Below are positions 16,946 through 25,868 of a stretch of DNA of 64,000 nt, one piece after another. Each line of letters opens with the position of its first letter. The stretch's first letter is position 1. This DNA comes from Piscinibacter sp. (GTDB taxonomy: Bacteria; Pseudomonadota; Gammaproteobacteria; Burkholderiales; Burkholderiaceae_C). A program made the translations under genes and the position numbers. The notes beneath the pieces were generated by a model, which worked only from the letters and a program-made list of their open reading frames with translations, did no database searches and had not been told where the DNA came from. The stretch is from contig JADJJI010000003.1 of assembly GCA_016706565.1 (NCBI GenBank), positions 186,001 through 250,000 on the forward strand. The letters run 5' to 3'.

Positions 16946-17923
16946 ATGCATGCCTGGCTGTGCGATAACCCGACCGGCGTCGATGCCGTGGCCTGGAAGG
17001 AACTGCCCACACCCCGGCCCGGGCCGGGCGAGGTGCTCATCGCCATCAAGGCGGCGAGCCTGAACTTCCCCGACCTGCTGATCGTGCAGAACAAGTACCA
17101 GATGAAGCCGCCGCTGCCCTTCGTGCCGGGCTCGGAGTTCGCCGGCGTGATCGAGGCGGTGGGCGACGGCGTGAAGAATCTGAAGCCGGGCCAGGCGGTG
17201 GCGGCGTTCTCGGGCACGGGCGGGTTCGCAACCCATGCTTGCGTGAACGCCGCGGTCGTGATGCCTTTGCCGCCGGGTTTCGCGTTCGACGATGCCGCTG
17301 CCTTCGTGCTGACCTACGGCACCACGCACCATGCGCTCGTCGACCGGGCAGCGCTGAAGGCCGGCGAGACGGTGCTGGTGCTGGGCGCCGCCGGCGGCGT
17401 GGGCACGGCCGCCATCCAGATCGCCAAGGCCGTCGGTGCGCGCGTCATCGCGGCGGCCTCCAGCGACGAAAAGTGCGCGTTGTGCCGCGAGATCGGCGCC
17501 GATGAAACGATCAACTACACGAGCGCAAATCTGCGCGATGCGCTGAAGGCGCTGACCGGCGGCAAGGGCCCCGACGTGGTCTACGACCCGGTGGGCGGCG
17601 ACCTCGCCGAACCGGTGTTCCGTTCGATCGCGTGGCGAGGCCGCTACCTGGTGGTGGGCTTCGCCCAGGGCGGCATCCCGAGCCTGCCGCTGAACCTCGC
17701 GCTGCTCAAGGGGGCCTCGATCGTCGGCGTGTTCTGGGGCGAGTTCGCGCGTCGCGAACCTCAGGCCAATGCGCACGCGCTGGGCGAACTGGCGCAGTGG
17801 TATGCGCAGGGCAAGGTCAAGCCGGTGATCGACCAGCGCCTGCCGATGAGCGCCCTGCCCCAGGCCTTCGCGCGCATGGGCACCCGTCAGGTGCGCGGCA
17901 AGCTGGTGCTGGTCAACGGCTGA
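16946..17923 (+). CDS. NADPH:quinone oxidoreductase family (zinc-free MDR) protein
   Basis: The 325-residue product belongs to the medium-chain dehydrogenase/reductase superfamily, quinone oxidoreductase branch: [18 protein letters not shown] and the nucleotide loop [11 protein letters not shown]. Zinc ligands of alcohol dehydrogenases are missing. It probably reduces quinones or other enones with NADPH. The ATG at 16946 follows a GGAGAGAG ribosome site; the frame is open upstream only by chance over the divergent surE start. TATCAT at 16911-16916 is a possible -10. It stands alone before a two-component pair. Confidence 0.9.
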   Translation: MHAWLCDNPTGVDAVAWKELPTPRPGPGEVLIAIKAASLNFPDLLIVQNKYQMKPPLPFVPGSEFAGVIEAVGDGVKNLKPGQAVAAFSGTGGFATHACVNAAVVMPLPPGFAFDDAAAFVLTYGTTHHALVDRAALKAGETVLVLGAAGGVGTAAIQIAKAVGARVIAAASSDEKCALCREIGADETINYTSANLRDALKALTGGKGPDVVYDPVGGDLAEPVFRSIAWRGRYLVVGFAQGGIPSLPLNLALLKGASIVGVFWGEFARREPQANAHALGELAQWYAQGKVKPVIDQRLPMSALPQAFARMGTRQVRGKLVLVNG

Positions 17924-18030
17924 GCGCTCGATTCGGGTACTTTGTCACACACGGACATTCCACGAGACGGAGTGCGCTAACATCCATCGCAAACAAGACA
18001 ACGGCTGAATCAGGCCGGGCTGGGTGGAGC

Positions 18031-18759
18031 ATGTCAGTCAAAGTCCTTATCCTCGAAGACAACCCCGTCGCGCGCAGTTTCCTGTGCCGCGTGGTGCGTG
18101 AGAGCTTCAGCGACGCGATCGCCATCACCGAAGCCGGTGACCTGGAGAGTGCGCGTCGTCACATCGGCCCGCTCGGGCGGCAGGAGCCTGCCGACCCGTT
18201 CAAGCTGATCCTGGTCGATCTCGAGCTCCCCGATGGAAACGGCATGGAACTGCTGGCCGAGCTCGTCAAGTACCCGGCCACCAAGATCGTCACCACGCTG
18301 TACTCCGACGACGACCACCTGTTCCCGGCGCTGCAATGCGGCGCCGACGGCTACCTGCTCAAGGAAGACCGCTTCGAGGTGCTGGTCGAGGAGCTGCAGA
18401 AGATCGTGCGCGGGCAGCCGCCGCTGTCTCCCGCCATCGCCCGGCGCCTGCTGACGCACTTCCGCCAGGGTGCCGGCGGCGCGGCCGACAGCGGCCCGGC
18501 GCCGTTGAACTCCGGCTTCCAGAGCAGCCGCCCGATGCCCACGGGACGCGGCGCACCGCTCGACCACGAACGCCTCACGCCGCGCGAGAGCGAGGTGCTG
18601 ACGTACCTGAGCAAGGGCTTCACGATCAAGGAGATCGCGAACCTCATGGGCATCAAGTGGTTCACCGTCAACGACCACATCAAGTCGATCTACAAGAAGC
18701 TCAACGTCTCCAGCCGCGCCGAGGCCGCCGTGCTGGCCAGCAAGCAAGGGCTGGTCTGA
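18031..18759 (+). CDS. NarL/FixJ-type response regulator
   Basis: The 242-residue product has an N-terminal receiver domain (acidic pair Glu9/Asp10, probable phospho-acceptor Asp63 in L-I-L-V-D-L-E-L-P, Lys in Y-L-L-K-E) to about residue 130. A linker rich in Gly/Pro (140-175) leads to a LuxR-type helix-turn-helix (about 178-238: L-T-P-R-E-S-E-V-L, with the typical I-K-S-I-Y-K-K-L-N-V-S-S-R-A-E-A). A strong GGTGGAG precedes the ATG at 18031. The kinase gene follows 15 bases later, so the two form one unit. The target genes and signal are unknown. The linker is longer than usual for NarL proteins. Confidence 0.93.
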   Translation: MSVKVLILEDNPVARSFLCRVVRESFSDAIAITEAGDLESARRHIGPLGRQEPADPFKLILVDLELPDGNGMELLAELVKYPATKIVTTLYSDDDHLFPALQCGADGYLLKEDRFEVLVEELQKIVRGQPPLSPAIARRLLTHFRQGAGGAADSGPAPLNSGFQSSRPMPTGRGAPLDHERLTPRESEVLTYLSKGFTIKEIANLMGIKWFTVNDHIKSIYKKLNVSSRAEAAVLASKQGLV

Positions 18760-18774
18760 CACTGGCAGATTGCC

Positions 18775-21066
18775 GTGGCGCAGCACGGTCCGTCGGCGCG
18801 TAGATCCCGGCCCATGGCAGCGGCCGCAGGACCGCAGAGCACCCTCGGCCCTGCTGACACCATCATCGAGTCGAGTTTCGGCGAGCGCGTTTCGCTCAGC
18901 GGCAGCCCGCTGTCGCGATGGATGGGCTGGCGCCTGCGCATGCTGGTGCTCGCCGCGCTGATCGGCTGCCTCGGGCTTTTTCTCGTGACCCGCATGATGG
19001 CGGGGCTGCCCCGCATCGATGCCAGCTGGCGCCCCAACCCGCAAGGCCTGGTCGAACTCGCGCGCGCGGCCGATCCGGCGCTGGCGCCGTTCGTCGGCCA
19101 GGTGCTTGTCGCGGCGCAAGCCAACGGCCGCACCGTCCAGGTCGAGGATGCGCTGACGCTGCAGCGATCCGCACGCTGGGTGATCGACGACCAGATGCGG
19201 GCGCGGCACCACCTGATCCACGAGGATCTCGACAGCGTGCTCTCGCAGGCGACCGTGCGATTGGCCTTCGCGGACGGCCGCAGCGTGCTCGTGCAACCGA
19301 TGCCGCGCGGCTTTGCAGGGCTGCCGGCGATGTACTGGCTGCTGTGCGGGTTCGCGCTCCTGCTGTATCTCGTGGCGATGATCGTGCTGATGGCCAAGCC
19401 CAACGGCCGCAACCTGCTTTACGCCGTGCTGTCGCTGAGCCAGGCGGGCAACTTGGTGTTCATCGCCATCGAGGCCACGCTCGATCTCGCGCTGCCAAGT
19501 GCCTTCGCTCATCTCGATCTGCCGATGCGCGTGGGCTTCGACCTGGTCACGGCAGCAGCCATCGTCAATGCTGCCTGCGTCCACCCGCGTCGGCTGCCGG
19601 GCGGCGCTGTCATCGCCTTCGCGGCCTGGTCAGGCGCCATCGGCCTGACCTGGCTGGTGGGCACCGACAGGCTGCCGCACGGATGGTGGTGGGTGCAGAT
19701 CGCCGTGATGATCTACGGGCTGGTGATGGTGGGGCTGATGTCCTGGTCCTACGAGATCGAACCCCATCCCTTTGCCACCGTGTTACGCCGATTCGGGCTG
19801 GTCACGCTCGGGACCTGGCTGCTGCTCACGGTCGCGCTCGCCGCTGCCGTGGCGAACCCGGGGGTGCACCAGAACATCGCTTCGGTCGGCTCGATGGTCT
19901 GGTACGTGTTCTTTGCTTCGCTGCTCTTGCTGGTGCCGTTCCTGTCTCGATCGCAGCAGATGATGCGCGAGTTCTCGATGCTTGCCGCCGTCAGCACCGT
20001 GGCGACCTCGCTGGATCTGCTCTTCGTCGCGGTCTTCTCGCTCGGTCAGTTTGCCTCGCTCACGCTGGCACTCTTCGTCTCGCTGGCGGTGTACTCGGGG
20101 GCGCGGCAGTGGATCCTGAATCAGCTCCTGGGCAGCAGCATGCTGACGACCGAGCGCATGTTCGAGCAGCTCTATCGCATTGCCCGCGAGGTGGAAGCCC
20201 ACCCCGATCGCACGCCCGGGCTGCTGACGCAGTTGCTGCGCGAGTTGTTCGAGCCCATGGAGGCCGTGCTCGTGGAGCGCAACGTGAGCGCCACCCGTGT
20301 GTCGGGCGACGGCTCCACGCTGATCGTCCCGGTTCCCGAACTGGCGGGCGACGCCGTACCGGCTGGCCGATCCATCGTGATCCGCTTCGCCAATCGCGGG
20401 CGACGATTGTTCACTCGCGAAGACGCACGGCTGACCGATCGTGTCGTCGAACAGCTGCGGCGCGCCGTGGCCTTCGACAAGGCTGTCGAGCAAGGGCGCA
20501 GTGAGGAGCGCGCGCGGCTCGCGCAGGACCTGCACGACGACATCGGTGCGCGGCTGCTCACGCTGATGTACAAGGCCCAGTCGCCCGAGATGGAAGAGTA
20601 CGTGCGGCACACGCTGCAGGACCTGAAGACGCTGACCCGCGGCCTGGCGGCGCCGAACCATCGCCTGTCGCATGCCGCCGCCGAGTGGAAGGCCGACCTG
20701 GCGCAACGGCTGACGGCGGCCCATGTGCAGCTCGACTGGAACTTCGAGTCGGACGAAGACATCCTCCTGTCCGTGGTGCAGTGGTCAGCGCTGACGCGGG
20801 TGTTGCGTGAGCTGGTCAGCAATGCCATCGCGCACGCACGGGCGACGCGCGTCGACGTGGAGTTCTCGCTGCGCTCGGGCCGGCTCGAGCTGATAGTCGG
20901 TGACAACGGCGAAGGCCGCAATCCGCGCGCCTGGTCGCATGGCCTGGGGCTGGGAGGCGTGCGAAAGCGGGTCAAGCAGCTCGGCGGCGAGGTCGAATGG
21001 CGCGAACTGGAGCCGCGCGGCATCGTTTGCCAGGTGACCCTGCGGGACTTTTCGCCGCGGCCCTGA
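18775..21066 (+). CDS. Membrane sensor histidine kinase (HisKA_3 type), partner of the upstream regulator
   Basis: The 763-residue product has a first membrane helix (about 53-73), an exported region of about 105 residues, then a block of roughly seven more hydrophobic helices (about 182-460), resembling 7TM-type sensor kinases. The cytoplasmic part holds a GAF-like linker, the phosphorylation helix E-R-A-R-L-A-Q-D-L-H-D-D-I-G (His587) and an ATPase domain with E-L-V-S-N-A-I-A-H-A and G-D-N-G-E-G. This matches the NarX/DesK/HisKA_3 group that pairs with NarL regulators. The GTG at 18775 is the longest start; an ATG at 18814 is equally possible and neither has a strong ribosome site. The ligand is unknown. 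Confidence 0.88.
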   Translation: MAQHGPSARRSRPMAAAAGPQSTLGPADTIIESSFGERVSLSGSPLSRWMGWRLRMLVLAALIGCLGLFLVTRMMAGLPRIDASWRPNPQGLVELARAADPALAPFVGQVLVAAQANGRTVQVEDALTLQRSARWVIDDQMRARHHLIHEDLDSVLSQATVRLAFADGRSVLVQPMPRGFAGLPAMYWLLCGFALLLYLVAMIVLMAKPNGRNLLYAVLSLSQAGNLVFIAIEATLDLALPSAFAHLDLPMRVGFDLVTAAAIVNAACVHPRRLPGGAVIAFAAWSGAIGLTWLVGTDRLPHGWWWVQIAVMIYGLVMVGLMSWSYEIEPHPFATVLRRFGLVTLGTWLLLTVALAAAVANPGVHQNIASVGSMVWYVFFASLLLLVPFLSRSQQMMREFSMLAAVSTVATSLDLLFVAVFSLGQFASLTLALFVSLAVYSGARQWILNQLLGSSMLTTERMFEQLYRIAREVEAHPDRTPGLLTQLLRELFEPMEAVLVERNVSATRVSGDGSTLIVPVPELAGDAVPAGRSIVIRFANRGRRLFTREDARLTDRVVEQLRRAVAFDKAVEQGRSEERARLAQDLHDDIGARLLTLMYKAQSPEMEEYVRHTLQDLKTLTRGLAAPNHRLSHAAAEWKADLAQRLTAAHVQLDWNFESDEDILLSVVQWSALTRVLRELVSNAIAHARATRVDVEFSLRSGRLELIVGDNGEGRNPRAWSHGLGLGGVRKRVKQLGGEVEWRELEPRGIVCQVTLRDFSPRP

Positions 21067-21085
21067 GTTCGCGGGCCTCGCCATG

Positions 21086-21114
21086 AAAAAGCCGGGCGCT
21101 GGGCCCGGCATTTT
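21086..21114. terminator. Bidirectional terminator between kinase gene and tRNA-His
   Basis: GCCGGGC (21091-21097) and GCCCGGC (21103-21109) form a hairpin with a five-base loop, flanked by AAAAA on the left and TTTT on the right. It can stop the plus-strand kinase transcript and the minus-strand tRNA-His transcript. Confidence 0.8.
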
Positions 21115-21124
21115 CAGGATCTGG

Positions 21125-21200
21125 TGGGGTGGCTGATGGGACTCGAACCCACGACGACAGGAATCACAATCCTGGACTCTACCAACTGAGCTACAGCCAC
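21125..21200 (-). tRNA. tRNA-His (anticodon GTG)
   Basis: The minus strand gives a 76-base cloverleaf starting GTGGCTG and ending CAGCCAC-C-CCA, with the CCA encoded. The anticodon GTG corresponds to plus-strand CAC at 21165-21167. A G (complement of C21201) sits just before the first base, as required for the extra 5' G of tRNA-His opposite the discriminator C. Confidence 0.97.
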
Positions 21201-21213
21201 CGCAGAGCCGCTA

Positions 21214-21242
21214 ATTATATCGGAGCCTCAGCGACTGTTCAG
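21214..21242 (-). promoter_or_regulatory. Promoter for tRNA-His
   Basis: On the minus strand a perfect TATAAT lies at 21219-21214, with its predicted start a few bases before the tRNA. A weak -35 is near 21242-21236 and overlaps the ppiD stop. The tRNA therefore has its own promoter downstream of ppiD. Confidence 0.6.
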
Positions 21243-23170
21243 CCGCCCGTCGCGGCGCTGGCGGCCTTGGCCGCGGCCGGCGTTGTCTCCGCGCGGAAAC
21301 GTGCCTTCAGCGCTGCGAGGTAGGCCTGCCCTTCGGCATCGCCCCAGGCTTGCCCGTACTGAGCCTGCAGGCGCTGCGGATCACCGGCCGCCGGGTCGCG
21401 GCCCAGCACCTTGGCGATCTTCACCACCGCATAGCCTTGCGTGGGGAGTTCGACCCCGACAAAGGCCGGCAGCTTGTCGCCCGGCGCACGCAGCGCCGCA
21501 TCCACGACTTCACGCGCCACGTCGCGAGCCTGGCTGCGCGAGATGGTCACGGCGGCGCTGGGCATGGCCGTTTCCGGGGACTTGCGCAGTTCAGCCAGGC
21601 GCGCCTCGCCTTCCTTGCGGGCCAGCTCGGCTGCCTGCTTCGCGGCGACCTTGTCGCGCACCATCGCCTTGACTTCGTCGAAGGGCCGCTGATGCGCCGC
21701 GCTGTACTGCAACACGCGTCCGGAGGCCAGCTGGTTCGGCCCCACCTCGACGGCCTCGGTGTTGCGCTTGTTCTTCAGCGCGTCGGTTCCGAACAAGGCC
21801 TCCAGGAACTTCGGGTTGGCAAGTGCGCCGGTGGCCCCTTGTGCCGGGCTGCGCTTGACATTCGGCGCACTGCGCACTTCCAGCTTGAATTTCTCTGCCG
21901 CCGGCTTCAGGCTGTCGGCCTGCTCGTAGACCATGTTGGTGAAGTCGACCGCCGCGGCGGCGAATCGTGTCTGCGCCTGCTGCTTCTTGGCCTCGTCCTC
22001 GATTTCGGCGCGTACCTGCTCGAAGGTCTTCTTCTCGCCGCCGCGCGCGCCGGTCACCTGGATGATGTGGTACCCGAAATCGCTCTCGACCACGCCACTG
22101 ATCTCGCCCTGCTTGAGGCCGAAGGCCGCGTCCTCGAACGGCTTGACCATGGCGCCGCGGCCGAAGTAGTCGAGGTCGCCGCCGCGCTGCGCCGAGCCGG
22201 GGTCGTCGCTGTGCTTGCGCGCCAGGTCGGGAAAGCTCGCCGGCGTCTTCTTCACTTCTGCCAGCAGGGCTTCGGCCTGGGCCTTGGCCTTCTCGCGTTC
22301 GGCTGCCGGCGCACTCTTTTCCGCCTTCAGGAGAATGTGGCTGGCGCGACGCTCTTCCGGTGTGGTGTAGCGCTTCTCGTTTTCGGCGTAGTACTTGCGA
22401 AGTTCGTCTTCGGAAACGCTGATGCCCTTCTTGATGGCGTCGAGGTCGAGAACGAGGTACTCGATCGAAGCCTGTTCCGGCGCCTCGAACTGCGCTGCGT
22501 TCTCGGGAGCCTTGTAGTAGGCCTGGAGGTCGGCATCGGAGGGGCTGACCTTCGCCAGGTAGTCCTTCACGTCGAAGCGCTGCACCTGGATCTCGCGCTG
22601 CTGCAACAGTGCGTCGAACGCCGCGCCACTGGTGCCGGCCGTGCCGAAGGCGGTCGCGCTCACTCCTTGAAGCACCTGGCGCTGCGTCATGTCCTGACGC
22701 ATGCGGGCCTCGAACATTTCCGGGCTCATGCCCTGTGCCTGCAGCAGCGCCTTGTAGGCGTCGACGTCGAAGCTGCCGTCCGGCTTCTTCAGCGTGGCCA
22801 GTTGCGGAATCGCCAGCAGTTCGCGTTGCAGTCGCTCGTTGCTCGTCATCAGGTGCAGCTTGTCGGCCGCCGTGATGAGCACGCGATCGCGCACCAGGCC
22901 GTCGAGCACCTGCTGCTTCATCTCCGGCGTGTCGAAGAGCTTGGCGTCGATGCCGGGCATCTGGCGGCGCACGCGCTCGACCTGCTCGCGCTGCGCGGCG
23001 TCCCACTCGGCTTGCGTGATGTCGTGGCCATCGACCTTGGCCACCGGGGTGTTCTCGCCGCCGGTGAAGCGGCTGTAACCCTGGATACCGAAGAACACGA
23101 ACGACGGAAAGATCAGGAGCACCAGGATGAACTGCAACAGCCGGGTGTGCTTGCGGACGAAATCGAACAT
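21239..23170 (-). CDS. ppiD: Periplasmic folding chaperone PpiD (SurA-N and parvulin domains)
   Basis: PpiD is anchored in the inner membrane and helps proteins leaving the Sec translocon. The 643-residue product has a short cytoplasmic N-terminus, one membrane helix (about 12-31), a SurA-like N-domain (about 35-240) and a parvulin domain (about 265-360: [37 protein letters not shown]). A long C-terminal region ends in an Ala-rich tail. Length and layout are typical. It lies downstream of hupB and tRNA-Val, the same order as hupB-ppiD in E. coli. Confidence 0.95.
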   Translation of the reverse strand: MFDFVRKHTRLLQFILVLLIFPSFVFFGIQGYSRFTGGENTPVAKVDGHDITQAEWDAAQREQVERVRRQMPGIDAKLFDTPEMKQQVLDGLVRDRVLITAADKLHLMTSNERLQRELLAIPQLATLKKPDGSFDVDAYKALLQAQGMSPEMFEARMRQDMTQRQVLQGVSATAFGTAGTSGAAFDALLQQREIQVQRFDVKDYLAKVSPSDADLQAYYKAPENAAQFEAPEQASIEYLVLDLDAIKKGISVSEDELRKYYAENEKRYTTPEERRASHILLKAEKSAPAAEREKAKAQAEALLAEVKKTPASFPDLARKHSDDPGSAQRGGDLDYFGRGAMVKPFEDAAFGLKQGEISGVVESDFGYHIIQVTGARGGEKKTFEQVRAEIEDEAKKQQAQTRFAAAAVDFTNMVYEQADSLKPAAEKFKLEVRSAPNVKRSPAQGATGALANPKFLEALFGTDALKNKRNTEAVEVGPNQLASGRVLQYSAAHQRPFDEVKAMVRDKVAAKQAAELARKEGEARLAELRKSPETAMPSAAVTISRSQARDVAREVVDAALRAPGDKLPAFVGVELPTQGYAVVKIAKVLGRDPAAGDPQRLQAQYGQAWGDAEGQAYLAALKARFRAETTPAAAKAASAATGG

Positions 23171-23211
23171 CGGGAGCCTCTATCGACGGCGGTGAAGTCC
23201 AGATGCAACAA

Positions 23212-23233
23212 AGGCGAACCTGGGTTCGCCTTG
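23212..23233 (-). terminator. Hairpin between tRNA-Val and ppiD
   Basis: AAGGCGAACC and GGTTCGCCTT are inverted repeats separated by two bases, so an eight-pair stem with a six-base loop is realistic. On the minus strand it is followed by TTTGTTG, a weak U-tract. It may end part of the hupB/tRNA-Val transcript before ppiD. Confidence 0.5.
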
Positions 23234-23301
23234 GAGTCTGGTGAGCTGCCGGGATTCTATCGCAGGCCTCGTGGGCCGACGGCTCGGGCCCGAGGGGCCT
23301 T

Positions 23302-23377
23302 TGGTGGGTGCTGAGGGGCTCGAACCCCCGACCTACGCCTTGTAAGGGCGCCGCTCTACCAACTGAGCTAAGCACCC
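23302..23377 (-). tRNA. tRNA-Val (anticodon TAC)
   Basis: The minus strand gives a 76-base cloverleaf beginning GGGTGCTTAGCTC and ending in an encoded CCA (plus-strand TGG, 23302-23304). The anticodon loop is CTTACAA, hence TAC. It is only 20 bases after the hupB stop with no visible promoter between, so it is probably processed from a hupB transcript. Confidence 0.97.
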
Positions 23378-23397
23378 GCAACGTGACGGGCGCACGC

Positions 23398-23670
23398 TCA
23401 GTTGAGCGCGTCCTTGAGGGCCTTGCCAGGACGGAACTTCGGCACCTTGGCAGCCTTGATCTTGATCGTGGCGCCGGTGCGCGGATTGCGGCCACTGCGC
23501 GCGGCACGCTTGCCGACGCTGAACGTGCCGAAGCCGACCAGCGAGACGCTGTTGTTCTTCTTCAGCGTCGACTTCACGCCGCCGATCATGGCCTCCAGGG
23601 CGCGCGTGGCAGCTGCCTTGGAGATATCCGCCTGACGGGCGATGTGCTCGATCAATTCAGACTTGTTCAC
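23398..23670 (-). CDS. hupB: DNA-binding protein HU (beta type)
   Basis: HU is an abundant nucleoid protein that bends DNA. The 90-residue product has the classical fold: [11 protein letters not shown], a helix with A-A-A-T-R-A-L, and the DNA-binding arm [12 protein letters not shown]. The ATG at 23670 is the only reasonable start. The gene has a strong promoter 80 bases upstream and a leader of about 80 bases. tRNA-Val and ppiD follow on the same strand. Confidence 0.97.
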   Translation of the reverse strand: MNKSELIEHIARQADISKAAATRALEAMIGGVKSTLKKNNSVSLVGFGTFSVGKRAARSGRNPRTGATIKIKAAKVPKFRPGKALKDALN

Positions 23671-23756
23671 GGGTCTTCCCCCTCTCTAAAGGTTTCTCGA
23701 ACGGAATTCGGTGGGTGTCTGGAGCGCGCCGTGTCTCAGTACGCCCGGCGCGGGTC

Positions 23757-23785
23757 ATTACAAGCCGTGCCCCTGAGGCTGTCAA
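23757..23785 (-). promoter_or_regulatory. Strong sigma-70 promoter for hupB
   Basis: On the minus strand a perfect TTGACA (23785-23780) and TGTAAT (23762-23757, one mismatch) are exactly 17 bases apart. This is the best consensus promoter I found in the window and fits the very high expression of HU. The rest of 23671-23856 holds no gene. Confidence 0.8.
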
Positions 23786-23856
23786 GGGCGGATCGGGATT
23801 CTATGCGCAATCATTTGCTTCGCCGACGCGGCGCACTGACGTGGCCGTGCAGGGCT

Positions 23857-24750
23857 TCATCCCCTGTCGCGCACCACCATCGCCACGCCGCACACGGTGA
23901 GCAGCATGCCCAGCATCATGAGCGGCGTGAAGGCCTCGCCGAAGAGCCACCACGCCATCGCTGCGGTGCATGGCGGCACGAGGTACAGCAGGCTCGTGAC
24001 CTGCGTCGCCGCACCGCGCTGGATCAGCAGGTACAGCAGCGAGCTGCCGCCGAGCGTGAGCCCGAGCACGGACCAGGCCATCGCGCCGACGAGCTCAGGC
24101 TGCCAGTCCATCACCTCGGGCTCCAGCAGCGCCAGCGGGAGCGTCATGACCAGCGACGCGAGCAACTGGACGGCGCTGGCGGCGCGCACGTCGGCCACGC
24201 GCACGAATCGCTTCTGGTAGAGCGTGCCCACGGTGATGCTGCACAAGGCACCGACCGACAGGATGAGGTTCAGCGGTGTCACCTCCCCCACCCCCAGCTT
24301 GCGCCAGACCACCAGCGCCAGCCCTGCGAGCCCCAGCGTCAGGCCGGCCCACTGCTGCGGCGTCACCGATCGGCCGCTGCCTTGCGCGCGCGGCGCGGCC
24401 GTGGCGCTCAGCCAGATCGCGGTGAGCACGGGCTGCAGGCCGACGAGCAGCGAGACCGTCCCCGCGCCGATGCCCGCCTTCACGGCCGACCAGACGCCGC
24501 CAAGGTAGCCGGCATGCATCAGCACACCCGACACTGCGAGCTGCATCCACTGCTCGCGCGGCGGCCAGGGCACGCGTGCGATGGCCATCCAGGTCACGAA
24601 GCAGGCGACCGACAACGCGAATCGAAGCGCGAGGAAGCTCATCGGCGGCGCATGCGGCATGCCCAGTCGGGCGACCACGAAGCCGGTGCTCCAGATCAGC
24701 ACGAAGACCCACGGCATCGCCCGCAGCAGCGAGCGCTGGTCGGCCAGCAC
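23857..24750 (-). CDS. EamA-family (DMT) membrane transporter
   Basis: The 297-residue product is almost wholly hydrophobic, with about ten membrane helices in two EamA repeats (P-W-V-F-V-L-I-W-S-T-G-F opening the first; the second has L-L-Y-L-L-I-Q-R-G-A and L-V-P-P-C-T-A-A-M-A-W). The family exports amino acids, metabolites or drugs; the substrate is not predictable. A GTG at 24750, three bases after the pgsA stop, is preferred; an ATG at 24717 (M-P-W-V-F-V) is the alternative. It appears to be the last gene of a uvrC-lipoprotein-pgsA-transporter unit. Confidence 0.88.
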   Translation of the reverse strand: MLADQRSLLRAMPWVFVLIWSTGFVVARLGMPHAPPMSFLALRFALSVACFVTWMAIARVPWPPREQWMQLAVSGVLMHAGYLGGVWSAVKAGIGAGTVSLLVGLQPVLTAIWLSATAAPRAQGSGRSVTPQQWAGLTLGLAGLALVVWRKLGVGEVTPLNLILSVGALCSITVGTLYQKRFVRVADVRAASAVQLLASLVMTLPLALLEPEVMDWQPELVGAMAWSVLGLTLGGSSLLYLLIQRGAATQVTSLLYLVPPCTAAMAWWLFGEAFTPLMMLGMLLTVCGVAMVVRDRG

Positions 24751-24752
24751 AG

Positions 24753-25319
24753 TCAGCGCGCCTTGGCGCGGATCTCCGGCAGCGCCTTCTGCAGGTAGTA
24801 GACCATCGACCAGATCGTCAGCACGGCCGCCACCAGGATCAGCAGCGTGCCCCACCAGTGCGTGTCGATGAGCCCGAACAGCCGGCCGTCGTAGAGCAGG
24901 AACGGAATGGCGACCATCTGCACGACGGTCTTGAGCTTGCCCAGCATGTGCACGGCCACGCTGCGCGACGCGCCGATCTGGGCCATCCACTCGCGCAGCG
25001 CCGAGATGGCGATCTCGCGGCCGATGATGACCAGAGCCACCAGCGCATGCAGCCGGTTCAGGTGCACGAGCACCAGCAGCGCTGCGCAGACGAGGAACTT
25101 GTCGGCCACCGGGTCGAGGAAGGCGCCGAACGACGAGGTCATGTTCAGGCGGCGAGCGAGGTAGCCGTCGGCCCAGTCGGTCAGTGCGACCACGACGAAC
25201 AGCACCGTGGCGAGCAAGTTCTGCGCGCCCGGCTCCATCTGGAGATAGAAGACGCCGACGATCAGGGGGATCGCGACGATGCGTGCCCAGGTGAGCAGGG
25301 TCGGCAGGTTGAAGAACAT
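24753..25319 (-). CDS. pgsA: CDP-diacylglycerol--glycerol-3-phosphate 3-phosphatidyltransferase
   Basis: PgsA makes phosphatidylglycerol phosphate, the committed step to phosphatidylglycerol. The 188-residue product has the CDP-alcohol phosphotransferase motif D-G-x2-A-R-x8-G-x3-D-x3-D, visible as D-G-Y-L-A-R-R ... G-A-F-L-D-P-V-A-D (about residues 49-71), and several membrane helices. It begins M-F-F-N-L-P-T-L-L-T-W-A-R, a normal family start. uvrC next to pgsA is a recurrent proteobacterial arrangement, here with a lipoprotein gene inserted. Confidence 0.95.
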   Translation of the reverse strand: MFFNLPTLLTWARIVAIPLIVGVFYLQMEPGAQNLLATVLFVVVALTDWADGYLARRLNMTSSFGAFLDPVADKFLVCAALLVLVHLNRLHALVALVIIGREIAISALREWMAQIGASRSVAVHMLGKLKTVVQMVAIPFLLYDGRLFGLIDTHWWGTLLILVAAVLTIWSMVYYLQKALPEIRAKAR

Positions 25320-25370
25320 CGGCCGATTGTGCCGAAGTTCTTCACGGAGCCCGATCCGGCGCTGCGGCGG

Positions 25371-25868
25371 CTACAGCTGGCCCTCGGTCAGGGTGTCGAG
25401 CTGGAACTTGCCGCTCTTGTCGAACAGCCACACGTCGGTGTACTTCGTCGCGCCCATGCGAGCGGGTGCCGGCAGCGGCGAGGCCTTGCGGATCAGCTCG
25501 CGGATCTTCGCCGTGACCTCGGGGGCGTGACTGGGCGCGCGGACCATGCGCACGTCGCGCACGTTGCCGTTGGCGTCGAGCTCGGTCTCGACGACCGCGA
25601 TGGCATAGAGCAGCGGCGGCAGCTTGCCCTTGTAGATGCTGTCGGGATAGGCCGCGTAGATGGCGCGCGCGCCGTCGTGTCGATAGGCCTTCTCGTTGGT
25701 GGCCTGCGAAATGTTCCGGTTGGCCGGCGGCACCGGCACTGCCGCGGGGGCCGGTACCCTGGCCACGGGTGCCGGAGCGGGGGCTTTGGCCGGCGGCGGC
25801 GTGGAGCAGCCGGCCAGGCACGCCAGCGCCGCGATGGCCGCGCCGAGTTTCGGATCAATGCAACGCAC
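25371..25868 (-). CDS. Lipoprotein with TonB C-terminal-like domain
   Basis: The 165-residue product has a short signal sequence ending in the lipobox L-A-G-C, a Pro/Ala linker (about 22-50), and a C-terminal domain with Y[27 protein letters not shown], which resembles the TonB C-terminal fold. It lacks TonB's N-terminal membrane anchor, so it is not a classical energy transducer. The start is a GTG at 25868 with AGGAG seven bases upstream; it overlaps the uvrC end by 14 bases. No ATG in this frame gives a better product. Function is unknown, and the signal places it in the envelope. Confidence 0.75.
   Translation of the reverse strand: MRCIDPKLGAAIAALACLAGCSTPPPAKAPAPAPVARVPAPAAVPVPPANRNISQATNEKAYRHDGARAIYAAYPDSIYKGKLPPLLYAIAVVETELDANGNVRDVRMVRAPSHAPEVTAKIRELIRKASPLPAPARMGATKYTDVWLFDKSGKFQLDTLTEGQL

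Noticed and set aside
21350-23314. 654-residue plus-strand frame opposite ppiD
   Set aside because: Mirror frame of ppiD; no domain, no start signal, and it runs into tRNA-Val sequence.
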